Assembly (NCBI RefSeq): GCF_047948215.1
Contig: NC_134455.1
Span: forward strand, 307,972,147-308,036,146
DNA: 64,000 nucleotides
Direction of reading: 5' to 3'
Source: Lycorma delicatula
Taxonomy: Eukaryota; Arthropoda; Insecta; Hemiptera; Fulgoridae
How positions within the stretch are numbered: position 1 is the stretch's first letter; each line of letters starts with the position of its first letter. The translations under genes and the position numbers were made by a program. Positions 12,961 through 24,426 of this stretch are shown here, in pieces. The notes under the pieces are model-generated. The model was not told where the DNA came from. It saw nothing but the letters and a program-made list of their open reading frames with translations, and searched no databases.

Positions 12961-13962
12961 TCAGAGAGAGAGCTGGTTAAATTTAATAATAATAAAAAAG
13001 GGGTGCTGCTGACTAAACGTTTGTGATTCGCTAAATTGTACATATTTTCAATATCATCTAACAAGACTGTTTCAGACATTTTCCCTTTTTTAAAAATATT
13101 CAGTAGATATCTAGAACGTTCAGCACTATTATGATAAACAAAATTTATTTAGAAGATAAAAATTTTGTTTTGTAATGTCCTGTTTCAGAGGAATTCCAAA
13201 ATTAAGTGGCTGATAAAATTTTAAATTAAAACGAAAAAGTGTCTTAATTCGAAAAGGTTAGGAAAGTATTTACAGCAGAAACTTGTAAAAAGAAAAATAT
13301 GTTGTTGGTTTTTATATTAAGATATGTTATTTTCTCGATTAATGATATTTCATCATATTTAATGATATTTTCAATGATATTTTTGAGTATCTAGATTTCA
13401 TTAATTTGATGATTTAAGGAATGTCTAGAAAGTGAAAACCAGAATGTGTATGAGGAAAAATTAGAAAATTGAAATATACCGAACGTACACCTGAAAATAT
13501 AGAGTGCAAAATTAATTTTAATTTTTAGAAAAAATATTAGTACAGAAAAGAAAGAAATAGAGAACAGTATCAAATCAGCTAAATGACTGATAGATGACAA
13601 AAGGAAATAAAGGAAAATTTATGAAATTGTTAATGTTAAAAAAAAAAATTATAATTAAATTTGTAAGAAGTTTATATCGTAACTAAAATCATTCAGATAG
13701 TAACTTTTTATAGCCTTAAATTTCAACCCGAACTATATCTCAAATTAATAACTGAGATTACAAAAAAAAGCAATTTACTTTGCATAAATACACACAACTG
13801 AGTTAATTTAAATAATGACAATTCAATAATCGAGAAAATAATTAAATCTAGCAGAAAAGGAATAAGGTGATTACAGTACCTCACAAATTATCTTGTCATT
13901 AAATTGTTCCATATTTCTTCATAATATTAAGTTAATACTGAAACTTTCAGTTTATGATTTTT
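12961..13962. other. AT-rich non-coding sequence
   Basis: No gene or element supported. Near 13340-13380 a short ATGATATTT phrase is repeated three times, a minor local duplication. Confidence 0.55.
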
Positions 13963-14006
13963 AAATCGGAAAAATTAGTTAGGAACCTAATTAATTTTTC
14001 CGATTT
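13963..14006. repeat. Near-perfect 21-bp-stem hairpin
   Basis: AAATCGGAAAAATTAGTTAGG (13963-13983) is complementary to 13986-14006 except for one position, with only AA between the arms. A 2-base gap means it would extrude as a cruciform or fold back almost completely. It is typical of a recent inverted duplication. No function is visible. Confidence 0.85.
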
Positions 14007-15209
14007 ACCTATAAAATCCAAATCTTTTCGTCTGTTAGTCATCTACCTGGCTCAATATCAGAATTGTCAGAACTGAAAAAATAATATATTTTTACAATAA
14101 ATAAAGCAATAAAACTTTCTTGCAAATTTACATAAGCTATATATTAAAACAATAGCTCTGCTTCCTTCTAATACATATTTATGTAGTTTTAAAGAGGAGT
14201 CTATATTTATGTATTGGAGAGGTCTAAATTAAAATATATAAGAAAAAGAAAGCCTATAAAAGGAATAAGCCCCTGTAGCTTCACGTATACTTCATTGAGA
14301 ACGTTAATGTGTTGTATTATTAATAAAACGAGTTATACGGAGTGTTAACTGAGATTGCTAGAAGAATGATTCAAAAACTTTATTATGCCACTGAAACGGG
14401 GTCATTTCAAACAAATTTCTTGGAACTAAACAATTTATATTATTGAAAATTTAATAAAAGTAATTTTTTGCGGTAATGTTATGGGAATAAAACTGCAAAA
14501 AGGAGGTTTTCCCTTAAAAAAAATAAATAAAAAATAAACAGCAAAAAAGGATCACCAACTCTAAATTTATAAAAGTTTATTAAAAACAAATATGTGTTTA
14601 AATATTGGAATGGGGTAAATTCTACTCTGATATTGTTATAATTTTTTTTAAAAATTGTATGTTATTTTATTTTATCAATATTATGATTGAAAAAAAAATG
14701 GGGGAAGAAAGGAGAAAATGATTTTCCTTACGAAAGGAAATATAATTAATATATTTTAAGAATATTTTAGATCTGTATTTCTTCTGTTAATCTAACTTAC
14801 TATCAATGGAGAGTTCATTAAAATTGGCTCAGTGGTTCTCAAATTATACAGTAATAAAAATTCAGATAGATAAAAATATCTATCTACGTGCTAAAGCTTA
14901 TCTACGTGCTAAGAGTAAAAAATAAGATATTTTAAACGCTATTAAATTTTAATGTAAAGACAGACCCTATGGATTTATTGACATAAAGAAGAAATAAAAC
15001 AGACGCCGTTGCATGGTTTCTTACGGCTATACCAAAGTCCTCTTTCTGATACTTGACTGGCGTACAGACTTAACGGTTTTCATGACTTGTCGAAAATCAG
15101 AGTCATTTCCTAGTCAAATTATTTGTTTTTATCTGAAATATTATATGTGCCAGCGTATGTGCATGTGTTGTGTAATCGCATAATGTATTCGTTAATAATA
15201 TTTCCTGAT
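14007..15209. other. AT-rich non-coding sequence
   Basis: Nothing supported. A 19-base phrase containing TATCTACGTGCTAA is directly duplicated around 14880-14910. Confidence 0.55.
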
Positions 15210-15213
15210 AAGC

Positions 15214-15299
15214 TATATATATATATATAATATTGAGTGCACTGTTGAAAATCTTTAACCACATGCATATGTAGTGCGTGCGTGCGTGCGTGCGTGCGT
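15214..15299. repeat. Two microsatellites: (AT)n and (GTGC)n
   Basis: (AT)n at about 15214-15230 and a clean tetranucleotide (GTGC)n of about six units at about 15273-15299. The 73-codon minus-strand frame across them (ARTHARTH) is a by-product of the tetranucleotide. Confidence 0.9.
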
Positions 15300-18200
15300 T
15301 CTCATTAAATTGATACTTATGCAAAACTGAATTAGCTCAATAAACTTGAAGCGGGTGTAAACGAAAGATTTTTATATATTTTTACTATAATATTTATTAA
15401 AAAAAAGTTTGATCAAGGAACTGTTTTTATGACTAATTAGGTCGTAGGTCGTTATAACTTTTAGACATTTACAATGTTGGCGACAAATCAGATCTACTGC
15501 TGACCAGCTGTTCTTTCTGTTAAACATTTTAACAACTACACGATTTTTTACTCAAACAGAATCTGTAGAATATTTTTAACACCCTTCATTTGTCATGAAA
15601 ATTCCGTCAGTTACGAAAAGGCCTAGCTAAGAATAATTCAGGAAATTCCTACGACGTAGTTTTTTAAACTTCGACTATTTTTTCTTTCTTTTTTTGTAAT
15701 ATAAGACATATTTTTATTATACTGTATTACACAAAAGGGTAAATGCTATTTATGCTACTTCTGAATTAGAATAATATAAATCGTATTACTTATAATTTTA
15801 ATGTCAACGGTTAGTTTAACGGATAACAATAATTTTTCAATAAAATTTAATAATAATTATAATTTTTTTCAAATAAAATTCTCATAACAGGTAAATAATT
15901 TTTTTGCTAATCGTGTTACATCTCTGGTAATGATTTTGAACTAAATAATTCGTTTCATAATAACAGTAAAACTAGGGTGAGCTTATTTGTTCCCGATAAC
16001 TTATATCATTTAACGAATCTATTGAAACTTCTCTTTTAAACTTGAATAAAATCTAAATAAAAGTACCATTTTTCAACTTTTTTAATGACATTCAAATTAT
16101 TTATATAGATCATAAAATTTTAAACGTATATAAGATCGCTTGAGAAAAATATAGATATAGTAATGTAAACAAGCATGGTTAACTGACGGATGAATTGATG
16201 TTTGAAAAAAAATGTGATTTAACTTTTCGCGTCAGTTCAGTTTGGTTGATATACAGTAATTTTTGCAAGAAATTGATTAGCGTTGTCTAAAAACAGCAAC
16301 ATACATCAGCAGGCATGTTTTCTATTTATTTTCTTATTGTTACTGTACTTTACATTTTGAAACATAATGTGGGTGTTATTTTAACAATTTTTTTCGGTTT
16401 CAATGTTCAAAAATAGAAAACTATTGCTCCAAAAAATTATTCTCAGACGGGTCCAAAATGGGTGAGGACAGATAGGATTAGAGATTAGACAGCTGAAAGG
16501 GCAATATTTAATTTTTTTATGTGTTTTTTAAATAAAGTTCAACCAAGTGAAAATTAATCTAAAACGGAATTTCCACAAAAAGTTCAAATCAACTATAAAA
16601 TAATTGCTACTATATACTCCGTAACTCAAATAACCATTATTTTAACTGTGTTGCAAGTAACCAAACTTGAATGTGTAGATCCCATATCTAATATTCAGAA
16701 AAGTAAACAAAGAAATGTAATATATATCGTAAAACCTTTATCGTAGCATCTATTTAGCCCAATTTTAAACGTGAATGATAAGGTTTGAGAGTTTATGAAA
16801 GTAAGACGATTTTAATTAAATAACTAAGACAAAGAAATCCAAAAACATAACGTTCTAACAGTAGAAAAAAAATCATTTAACCATCATGGTAATAATAAAG
16901 TTACAGACGAATTCAAAAAGATAAATTCGATTTGTACTAGTAATTTTTTTTTGTTGTAATAAATCAAAAACTTGAACCGTACAAGAACCACACGTAAAGT
17001 CTGTATTTGTTAAAAACAGACAGTAGTAGGGAAAAGTAATAAGTAACAGATACCAACCCTCTGAGTGTACTGCCACTAAAACAAACACATAGAGAAGAGA
17101 GATGAGAAGATATACATCGTAAGAATGAGAGAATACCTGATGACAGGAGTAGAAAAAATTAGAAGAGCATTGGAAGTGTTGTATCAAAGAAACAAACAAA
17201 CAGGTATACGGATTATTTGTCGCTAGAATTTAAAAAAATAAATTCTCTATAAGAATTATTTTACATAAATTTTCAATAGAATTAGATGTAAACGAAAAAA
17301 TTACAATTTTAGTCTAACACAATTAGCTCGATTTAAGGTTCTTGGTGTAGATGATCTAGATTTTGATTTTATACACATAAAATGAAATATTAAGTTTAAT
17401 TTGAAAGAAAAGTATAAATAGTAATAAAATTTGTAAATCTAACGTTATTTAAGTTAATCTGTACACATAAAAAAAATCCCGAGATGAAAACGGAAATATT
17501 TATTGGACGATTCAATAAAAAATTCTAACACTCCATCCATAAACCTGATAGATTTATTAATAATAAAGTTTCATCTTTAGATATTTGAGGGATTTAATCA
17601 TCCTTTCATTTGTACCTTTAAAAGGAAGGAATTCGGGCAACAATTAATAAAATTTAAAAACAGAATTTTTCAATCTTTTCAGATTTCCAAAAAATTGTTA
17701 TTATGTTTAATTATTTTCTAATCTAATTAAAATTATTTATAAATAAACAGATAAAATTGTTATGTCGTGTAAGATTCCAGCCACTGTACATTAAGTTTTT
17801 AAAAATTCGATTTTAATTGTTCAGAGATCTATTTGGTAAAGGTTTTAGGGAGATACAAGAAACTATACCCTTATAAACTTATTTTTATTTTAAAAATGGA
17901 ACCCATTTAAGTCTGACTGGTGCTAATTTACTGAAATGAAGCCCGAAGGGATTATTTGCCCAAAATAGGAATAAAAGCCTGCATAACAGTAAACGAAAAT
18001 GAAGGAAAAATATATCGAAAATAATAAAAATTAAAACAGCTGCTTTAGAATCAGTAATTGAAAACAATTTTGGTAGTACAATATTTACGTATTCCAAATA
18101 AAGAGCTCATAAATAAAAGCAGTACATAATTTTTTTTTTTTAAATAACGAAATCAACGAAGAAACTTAAAATTACAGCGGGAATATCACTTAAACTGAAA

Positions 18201-20089
18201 GAAGACGAACAAAGCAAATAAGCACTAAAAAGAGAAAAAATCAAAAGGCTAGAAGGTGTGACACATGCAGCCGGTAAATTATGAAACAAACACGTATGTA
18301 AATAGAAATTTATTCTTAGATCATTTTTCTGCAGTTTCTGTAACTCTTTTTTTTAAATTTTTTTTAAACAGTAGAAAGTAATAATTTTTAGTCTGTTGCA
18401 GCTGGCTGCATAAATCTTCTTTTGAAGTATTCATTATTCATTGCTGTATTAAATTTAGTATGTGTGCAAAAATCAACGCGATTAGAAAATTAAGGCCAGT
18501 AAATACACTTCTCAGGATTAATTGATTTAACAGATGAAAATATTCTTACCGTTCTGTTGCAGATGTTTATAAATTTTTTGACATATAATGTAAGACAGTT
18601 TTGTATTATATCAACTGAATTCTCATAAAATTATTATAAATAAATAATTATTATTCTTAAATAAATATTATAGAATATAATTTAAAATTTTCACTTTCAT
18701 TTGGTTTTAGACTGAAATCAAAAGTTATAAAATAATGATATTTTTTCGTAATAACGTATTTTTATATTTCACCCCTTATTGACGGGGTAGTTTCGGTTAC
18801 AATTTCTTTTTAAAAATTACAAGAAATATCCCAAATGCCCCTTAAACGTATACTAACTGACCGGTACAAAGCATACACTTAACCCAGTTTTTTTTTTACT
18901 CGCCCGAATTCCCCCTTGAAACAGTTCAAATAATTGATAACAAAGATTGAACACTATTTATGGTCATCTATTGCTCAAGTTAATAATTTTTTAATAGCTT
19001 CGCAGTTTTTGAGATGAAATATTAGAACGACGTCCACACGGCAATTAAAAAAGACAATTATTTTGAGGAACTTACTTTGAAGAAAATCAAAGTAGTTCAA
19101 GAGATATAAAAAAGTACCTTTTACCCGGTGTTGTTATATTTTACATGTTAAATGTACAAACATTAGAAATATCTGGATGCTGTTCTTGTAACCTAACATA
19201 TGGGCGTCAGACTCTAAAATATACATTTTACTCCTCAGTAAGAAGACTGATAACCATGCTTCTCAGTAGTAGCAGATTTAGGAAAATGTTATTTTCTGAT
19301 GGAATCATTTTACCTGTCTGTGCTAACAAAATTCTTGCAACATTAAATAACTCAACAAATGAAGTAGATTATTTGGTAGTATGTTTTGTAAAATTGTAAA
19401 ATGGTGAAAAATCTTTTACGTAATAATTCACAATATTAAGTTAGAGTTTTTTTGTATTTTTTATCATGCAAATATTTTATATAAAAACATAGATAAAAGA
19501 TCATTTTTTAGCAAATAAATAAAAAATTAACTGAAAGAAAATACTTAAGAACTTCAAATAAATTATTTTAAAAAAAAGTACTACAAGAAGAGTTAATGAT
19601 ACAATGTTGGTTAAAGATAAAAATATATTTAAATAAAAATATAAATCAATATAAAAAAAGTACTGTAATCCAGCAATAAAATTTCAGTATTTTAATTAAT
19701 CACTGTAAGAAAAGCGAGGGATTTAACGTATTTCGATTACATTCACTTCAAAATAAATTTATACATTATAAAAAAAAAATAAAAACAAAACAACACTACA
19801 ATTTTCAAAAACTACCACTCAAAAGTAACTGGAAGAAGTAACCTCAAAACTTCAAAGCACATCAAAATCACATCAGGAAAGGGATCTAATATTACAGTAA
19901 TAAATTATGTTAAGCTTAAACTGCACGCCCCAATACAATAAAAAAATGCACGACACATTACTGTACAAAATGCAACACATCAAAGCAAAATCAAACGTGT
20001 GATTAAAAAAAAATACAGCTTCTCACAAAACAGCTAAAAATTGCTTACTTTGCTCCATTAAACAGATACGTATAAGTATCTATTTGAGG
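15300..20089. other. AT-rich non-coding sequence
   Basis: The longest frame is 108 codons on the minus strand at 16873-17199, rich in F, Y, L, C and S with no motif I know; I consider it fortuitous. An 84-codon plus-strand frame at 19145-19399 has a more mixed composition and follows a slightly GC-richer stretch (18780-19140). It too has no recognised domain and no clear splice borders. Neither is called as a gene. Confidence 0.5.
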
Positions 20090-20094
20090 AAACA

Positions 20095-20330
20095 GCCATT
20101 TGGAGCGAGCGTGCAGTGACACCTTCTAAATTAGGTAATCATCAGGAGTAACGTGCTGAAGTGTGGCCAGCTCCCAGCAGCCGCTTGACCGCATTCTAAA
20201 GGCCGGCGTCATTTTTCACCCGTAATATCATTCTAGCTCTGGATATACAACCCGGTCACCTATGGGAAAATGATCCCTCCCTAGGATACGGTGAAAATAG
20301 CTTTAAGAAGGTGACCTAAAAAAATACCTG
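20095..20330. repeat. GC-richer unclassified patch sharing a module with 39669-39720
   Basis: This block is clearly less AT-rich than its surroundings. Its right part (20229-20300) contains CTAGCTCTGGATAT and, further on, CCTAGGATACGGTGAAAA. The patch at 39669-39720 has CTGGCTCCGGATGT and CCTAGGGATACAGGTGAAAA in the same order and orientation, with a shorter spacer. That shared order suggests two diverged copies of one dispersed repeat. No coding potential or terminal repeats were seen. Confidence 0.45.
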
Positions 20331-20929
20331 TTGAAAATAAACATAATGGATTACTTAATCCAAATCTAATGTATCCTCATGTAGGTTTATTAATGAATAA
20401 AAAATAAGTCAATGTGATTGTAATAATGTGTTTTTTATGGTGTAGCAGGTGATTTTATTTTATACTTATTAATTTCAAATTTAAAAAATTAACATTTTTT
20501 ACAACATTTTTCAATTTTATTGGCTTAACTTCGAAGAAGAATTCTTATCCCTGTTTAGAGATACCTGAATCGCAGATAAAAAATATAATACTATAAAAAA
20601 ATTAAACGAATTCCATATTTATAAAATTTCATGAAAATGTAACTCGGTTTATAATTATGCTTGCCATTTTCACATTTGAGTAGAATTAATCCTATAATTT
20701 AATTATAAAAATTACCTAATTATGCGACAAGAAAACATCTAAATTTCAGAACAAAATTATCAGCAGCCGTTGATCCTGAAGTATGTAAACTAATTTGATG
20801 GTTTTCCTTGAGTAATCATCAGCGTTTATAAAGTATATTCATTAATGTGCTCTTAATTTAATAAATCTATATGTATAAAACAAGTCTTGAGTGATTCATA
20901 AACAACACCCAGGAAAATCCGTTGAAGAT
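20331..20929. other. AT-rich non-coding sequence
   Basis: Nothing supported. Confidence 0.55.
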
Positions 20930-21545
20930 AAATGATGAAAATTTGTATACATGTTCTTCTTACAGTGGAAGTGCACACTCAGAAAGGATTTTTTGAGACT
21001 TCGAGTTTAAAATGTTAAAATAGAGTAACAATGAAATTTGCTATTTTTTTAATTTCTCGGTAACAAATTAAGACATCAATTTGATTTTTGGTGTTCGTAA
21101 TCTTCATGTAAATATCTAAAAACCAATTTTTATATTATTTAAAATGCTGAGTTTAAAGGGTCAAAATGGATATTTGATTTTTCTTTGAAACCAGACTATT
21201 TTTTAAAATTCTCGGTAATAAAAATCAACTTGATTTTTCATGTATGGTTTTCATGTAGATTTTAGATATTCACATGAAGATTATGTCATGTGAATATCTA
21301 AAACCTAATTCTAGATTTTTCTAAATTCGACCTTGAAAAGGGTGAAAGAAAGATAAAACCATCTTGAAAATAGATTGCAAATTTTCCCCATTTCCTTCTA
21401 AACTAAACGAGATATCGACTAGATTTGGACTTCCAAATATTCTTCAGGCAAATATCTAAAAACAATTTTCGTTTTTTTTTAATTTCGATTTTTTAAGGGA
21501 TGCGATGGGTCAACCAACATGGCCGTACGAAGGACGGGTAACCAG
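20930..21545. repeat. Unclassified repeat with about three diverged internal units and a hairpin
   Basis: A phrase of the form 'CTCGGTAA..AAAT..CAACTTGATTTTT..TTCATGTA(A/G)AT..TAAAA' occurs at about 21055-21130 and 21215-21265. A more diverged version (AACGAGATATCGACTAGATTTGG..AAATATCTAAAAAC) occurs at about 21400-21465. A perfect 18-bp-stem hairpin lies at 21260-21303 (TTTTAGATATTCACATGA and its complement, 8-base loop). The right end becomes GC-richer (CAACATGGCCGTACGAAGG). It looks like an internally repetitive non-autonomous element; class and termini are undetermined. Confidence 0.4.
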
Positions 21546-22152
21546 CTATGACTACTATTTTTAAGGTGGGGCCAACTATATTGAAACCCGCACTCTTCAG
21601 ATCTGTTTTGAGTCCTGTGCAGGCCAAACTGTTGCTCTGAATAAATTACAACACAATGATATTTTTATAAATTGAACAGCCTTTAATTTTTATTTATCAT
21701 TATTATTCTCACAAGCATGAGTTTAATGAACACAGGGGGTCTAAGCGGCAGAGCTTTTGACTAGACGGAAAGGGCGAGCGAAGCGAGCCATGACCGGCTA
21801 AACATTCCCTGACCGCGACAGGAAACGAACTAACCATACAGCACGGGTGAAGTCGTGATAGGGATGCTAGTTAGTTTACAAACTTAAACTAAACTTAGAA
21901 AGATCTATGTTTTCATTATTTTTTTAAAAAGTAACAAAACTCCCCCATGAAAAAATGAGTACGATAAATGTAACTGATAATTCATTGCCCCACAAAAACG
22001 TCCAAACTTGAAAAGGACACTGAAGTGTTTTTGGACAGTTAATAAATAATAAGACATTACTTTTAGTTTTTTGCACTTTTCACTCCTGTGTAAAACGAGT
22101 AATGTTAAAAAGAATTAAAAAAAAAAAAATAGGTTTATCAGAGGAATTTCTT
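21546..22152. other. Non-coding sequence with a GC-rich patch at 21730-21870
   Basis: The 21730-21870 block (GGGTCTAAGCGGCAGAGC, GGGCGAGCGAAGCGAGCC, ACCGCGACAGGAAACG) stands out sharply from AT-rich flanks. It has no long open frame on either strand and no tRNA-like boxes. It could be repeat-derived or a regulatory island; the sequence alone does not decide. Confidence 0.4.
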
Positions 22153-22348
22153 TAGATCATTAAAAAAGGCATTAAGTTACCGAGCAAATAAAGGTGAAAT
22201 TTATCCCAATATTCCAACTTAAACGACTAGTTTTTATAAAAAAATAAAATAAATAAAAAACCTTATTTTTTTTCAAATTAGTTGGAATATTGGGGCAAAT
22301 TTCATCTTTACCTGCTCAGTAACTTAATTCCCTTTTTTTAATAATCTA
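22153..22348. mobile_element. Foldback (MITE-like) element with about 66-bp arms
   Basis: The left arm (22153-22218) and right arm (22281-22348) are complementary over their whole length with scattered mismatches. GTTACCGAGCAAATAAAGGTG matches GTTACTGAGCAGGTAAAGATG on the opposite strand, and CCAATATTCCAAC pairs exactly with GTTGGAATATTGG. A 62-base A-rich loop lies between. A structure almost entirely made of long imperfect arms is characteristic of foldback or MITE insertions. No target duplication could be assigned in this AT-rich context. Confidence 0.7.
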
Positions 22349-23458
22349 ATTAAACTACAGAATTTAATAAACTGCAAACTTAATATACCAAGCAAAGAAA
22401 ATGATATACTAATATAAACCAATTTTTCCCCCTTTTTTTAATGAATTCTATAAAAAATAATTACACAAGTGTTTTTCTTTGATAGTAATGGCAAATAAAT
22501 TTTTACTTAAAAGAATATTTGACAGATTAATAAATATCCGTAAATAAGTTGATCTCAGCTATTTCAGTTTGCTGTAATTCATTGAAAATTAAAACATAAG
22601 AAAATCTAAATAAACACACAAAAGTAAATTTATAAAACACTGATCGTAAAGTATATTCCTTTTGTTTGTAAGTTATAAGCGAATAATTTTAGATTTTACG
22701 ATCTACAAATAATTTGTTAAAATTTTATCTTAATAACTAACAATGATGGTAAATTTTACACAAATTTTAGAATCCTGTGTAAAATTTATTAGAACAGTTC
22801 GTAAAAAATGTTTAATCACTGCCAATTCTCTTTTAATGTTCTTATGCTTAAAATACATAATACATTATTAACTGAAATATTTTTATAAAATATTGTTTTT
22901 CTATGAAATAAAGTTTTACCAATTTTTTAATTATTATTCAAGCAATACAACATTTTTTAAGGTGTCTAAAAAATCCTTTTACATAATAAAATATTCTATA
23001 ACTACATATTAAGAAATGGACACGAACAAGACTTTTAGAATTTACTTATAGTAGATAACGTGGCATATCTAATAAAAAATAAAAATTATGTGTTAATGGA
23101 AATATTTTTTAATTTTACTCGAAAATAACTTAAATATTAGAATGTTATCACAGTATTAAACAATAAAAACCTACAATAAATAATGAGACAAAAAATGAAA
23201 ACATATCATCAAATCCTCTTATAAACAACGCCATTTTTCCTAAAAAAAATCTACCACCGGAATTATCTGACATGTATGAAAAATCCTACAATAGGACGTT
23301 TGAAGGAACTTTCTTGATTAAAGAAAACCATCGAAATCGATTCATTTATTGAAAAATAAGGTTTGAACATACATAAAATGACTATACTGGTTAAATTGTT
23401 CACACCTTAATTTTTCGAAATGGACTAAAAATAAAAAGCAGATTTTTGCCAATGTGAA

Positions 23459-23462
<4 letters not shown>
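22349..23462. other. AT-rich non-coding sequence
   Basis: Nothing supported. Confidence 0.55.

Positions 23463-23495
<33 letters not shown>
23463..23495. repeat. (TA)n microsatellite
   Basis: About 16 TA units. The surrounding 116-codon minus-strand frame (23342-23692) reads through it as an IYIYIY run and has no other protein feature, so it is not called. Confidence 0.95.
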
Positions 23496-23502
<7 letters not shown>

Positions 23503-23719
23503 CAGTAATAAAATAATAGATTTCAGTAAATAATATAACCTCAAGTTTAAAGAAAATTATCAATGTAAATTTTGAATAAAAATACTGTTCAGATAGACTG
23601 TTTATCAGATGTGTTAGACAAGTTTTGATAACAAAATTTGGCAGCCAGCAGACGATAACAGTTCTGAACTCACATACACATAGATAAAACAATAAAAGAT
23701 CTCAGGCGGACACCACATA

Positions 23720-24426
23720 ACTTCCTTGTTTGCCTGTTAAATTACTTATACACATTTTTAAAATGAAACGTACAAAAAATTTTATTTAGAAATTATTATT
23801 ATTATTAATTATTATTATTATTATTATTTTATTTAAAAATTTTTATTTTTTCAAAAAAAATTTTTATTGAATTATTATTTATCAAAAAAGATTATTTACA
23901 ATCAGTGGTTAATAATTAATAGTAAATCAATATATTTAAATTAGAAACAAACGAGATGAAGTCTGATTCGTATCGATCTGCCTTCCCCTTGTAAGATCAA
24001 ATATTTCATTAATTAAACTTTTATTTGGATATAACTCTGGAACCAGTGAAAATAAGTACCACTTATGATTATCGTTGAAAAGCTCTCAATGAGAGCTTAT
24101 TACTGCAGTTAAGACAAATTTCAAAATTCAAATGTTTTGTATTTTGGGATTTTTTGGACATTTATGGTCCAATCGATTGCAAACAAAAAGGAAGGTTCAC
24201 AACTAGATGTTACAACAGTCCTAAATTCAAAATTTCAACTTCCTACAGCTAATCGTTTTTGAGTTATGCGAGATACGTACATACATACAGACATACGTAC
24301 GTACAGACATCACGCTGAAACTAGTCAAAATGGATTCAGGGATGGTCAAAATGGATACTTCCGTTGAAATCTGACAACTGAAATTTTTCGCGATCACTAT
24401 ACTTCCTTTACTTCGCACAAGTAAGT
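23720..24426 (+). mobile_element. ACTTCC-family non-autonomous element, copy 1
   Basis: Begins ACTTCCTTGT and ends GCACAAGTAAGT, the decayed form of the ACTTCCTTGTACG/CGTACAAGGAAGT inverted ends seen in copy 3. The interior is shared with 61975-62662 in the same orientation and with 36592-37200 in the opposite orientation. Landmarks are GAAGTCTGATTCG, TTTCATTAATTAAA, ATAACTCTGGAACCA, AAGTACCACTTATGAT, a CGTACATACATAC stretch and AATTTTTCGCGATCAC. No coding sequence is present; the 76-codon minus-strand frame at 24227-24457 is incidental. This copy has the most decayed right end and an (ATT)n expansion near 23795-23830. Confidence 0.75.

Noticed and set aside
16873..17199. 108-codon minus-strand open frame
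   Set aside because: Composition is F/Y/L/C/S-rich as expected from AT-rich DNA. No motif, no splice context, no recognisable homology.
19145..19399. 84-codon plus-strand frame with fairly balanced composition
   Set aside because: No known domain, no clear promoter or splice signals. Chance openness is likely in 64 kb.
23342..23692. 116-codon minus-strand open frame
   Set aside because: It reads through a (TA)n microsatellite (IYIYIY) and has no protein-like block elsewhere.
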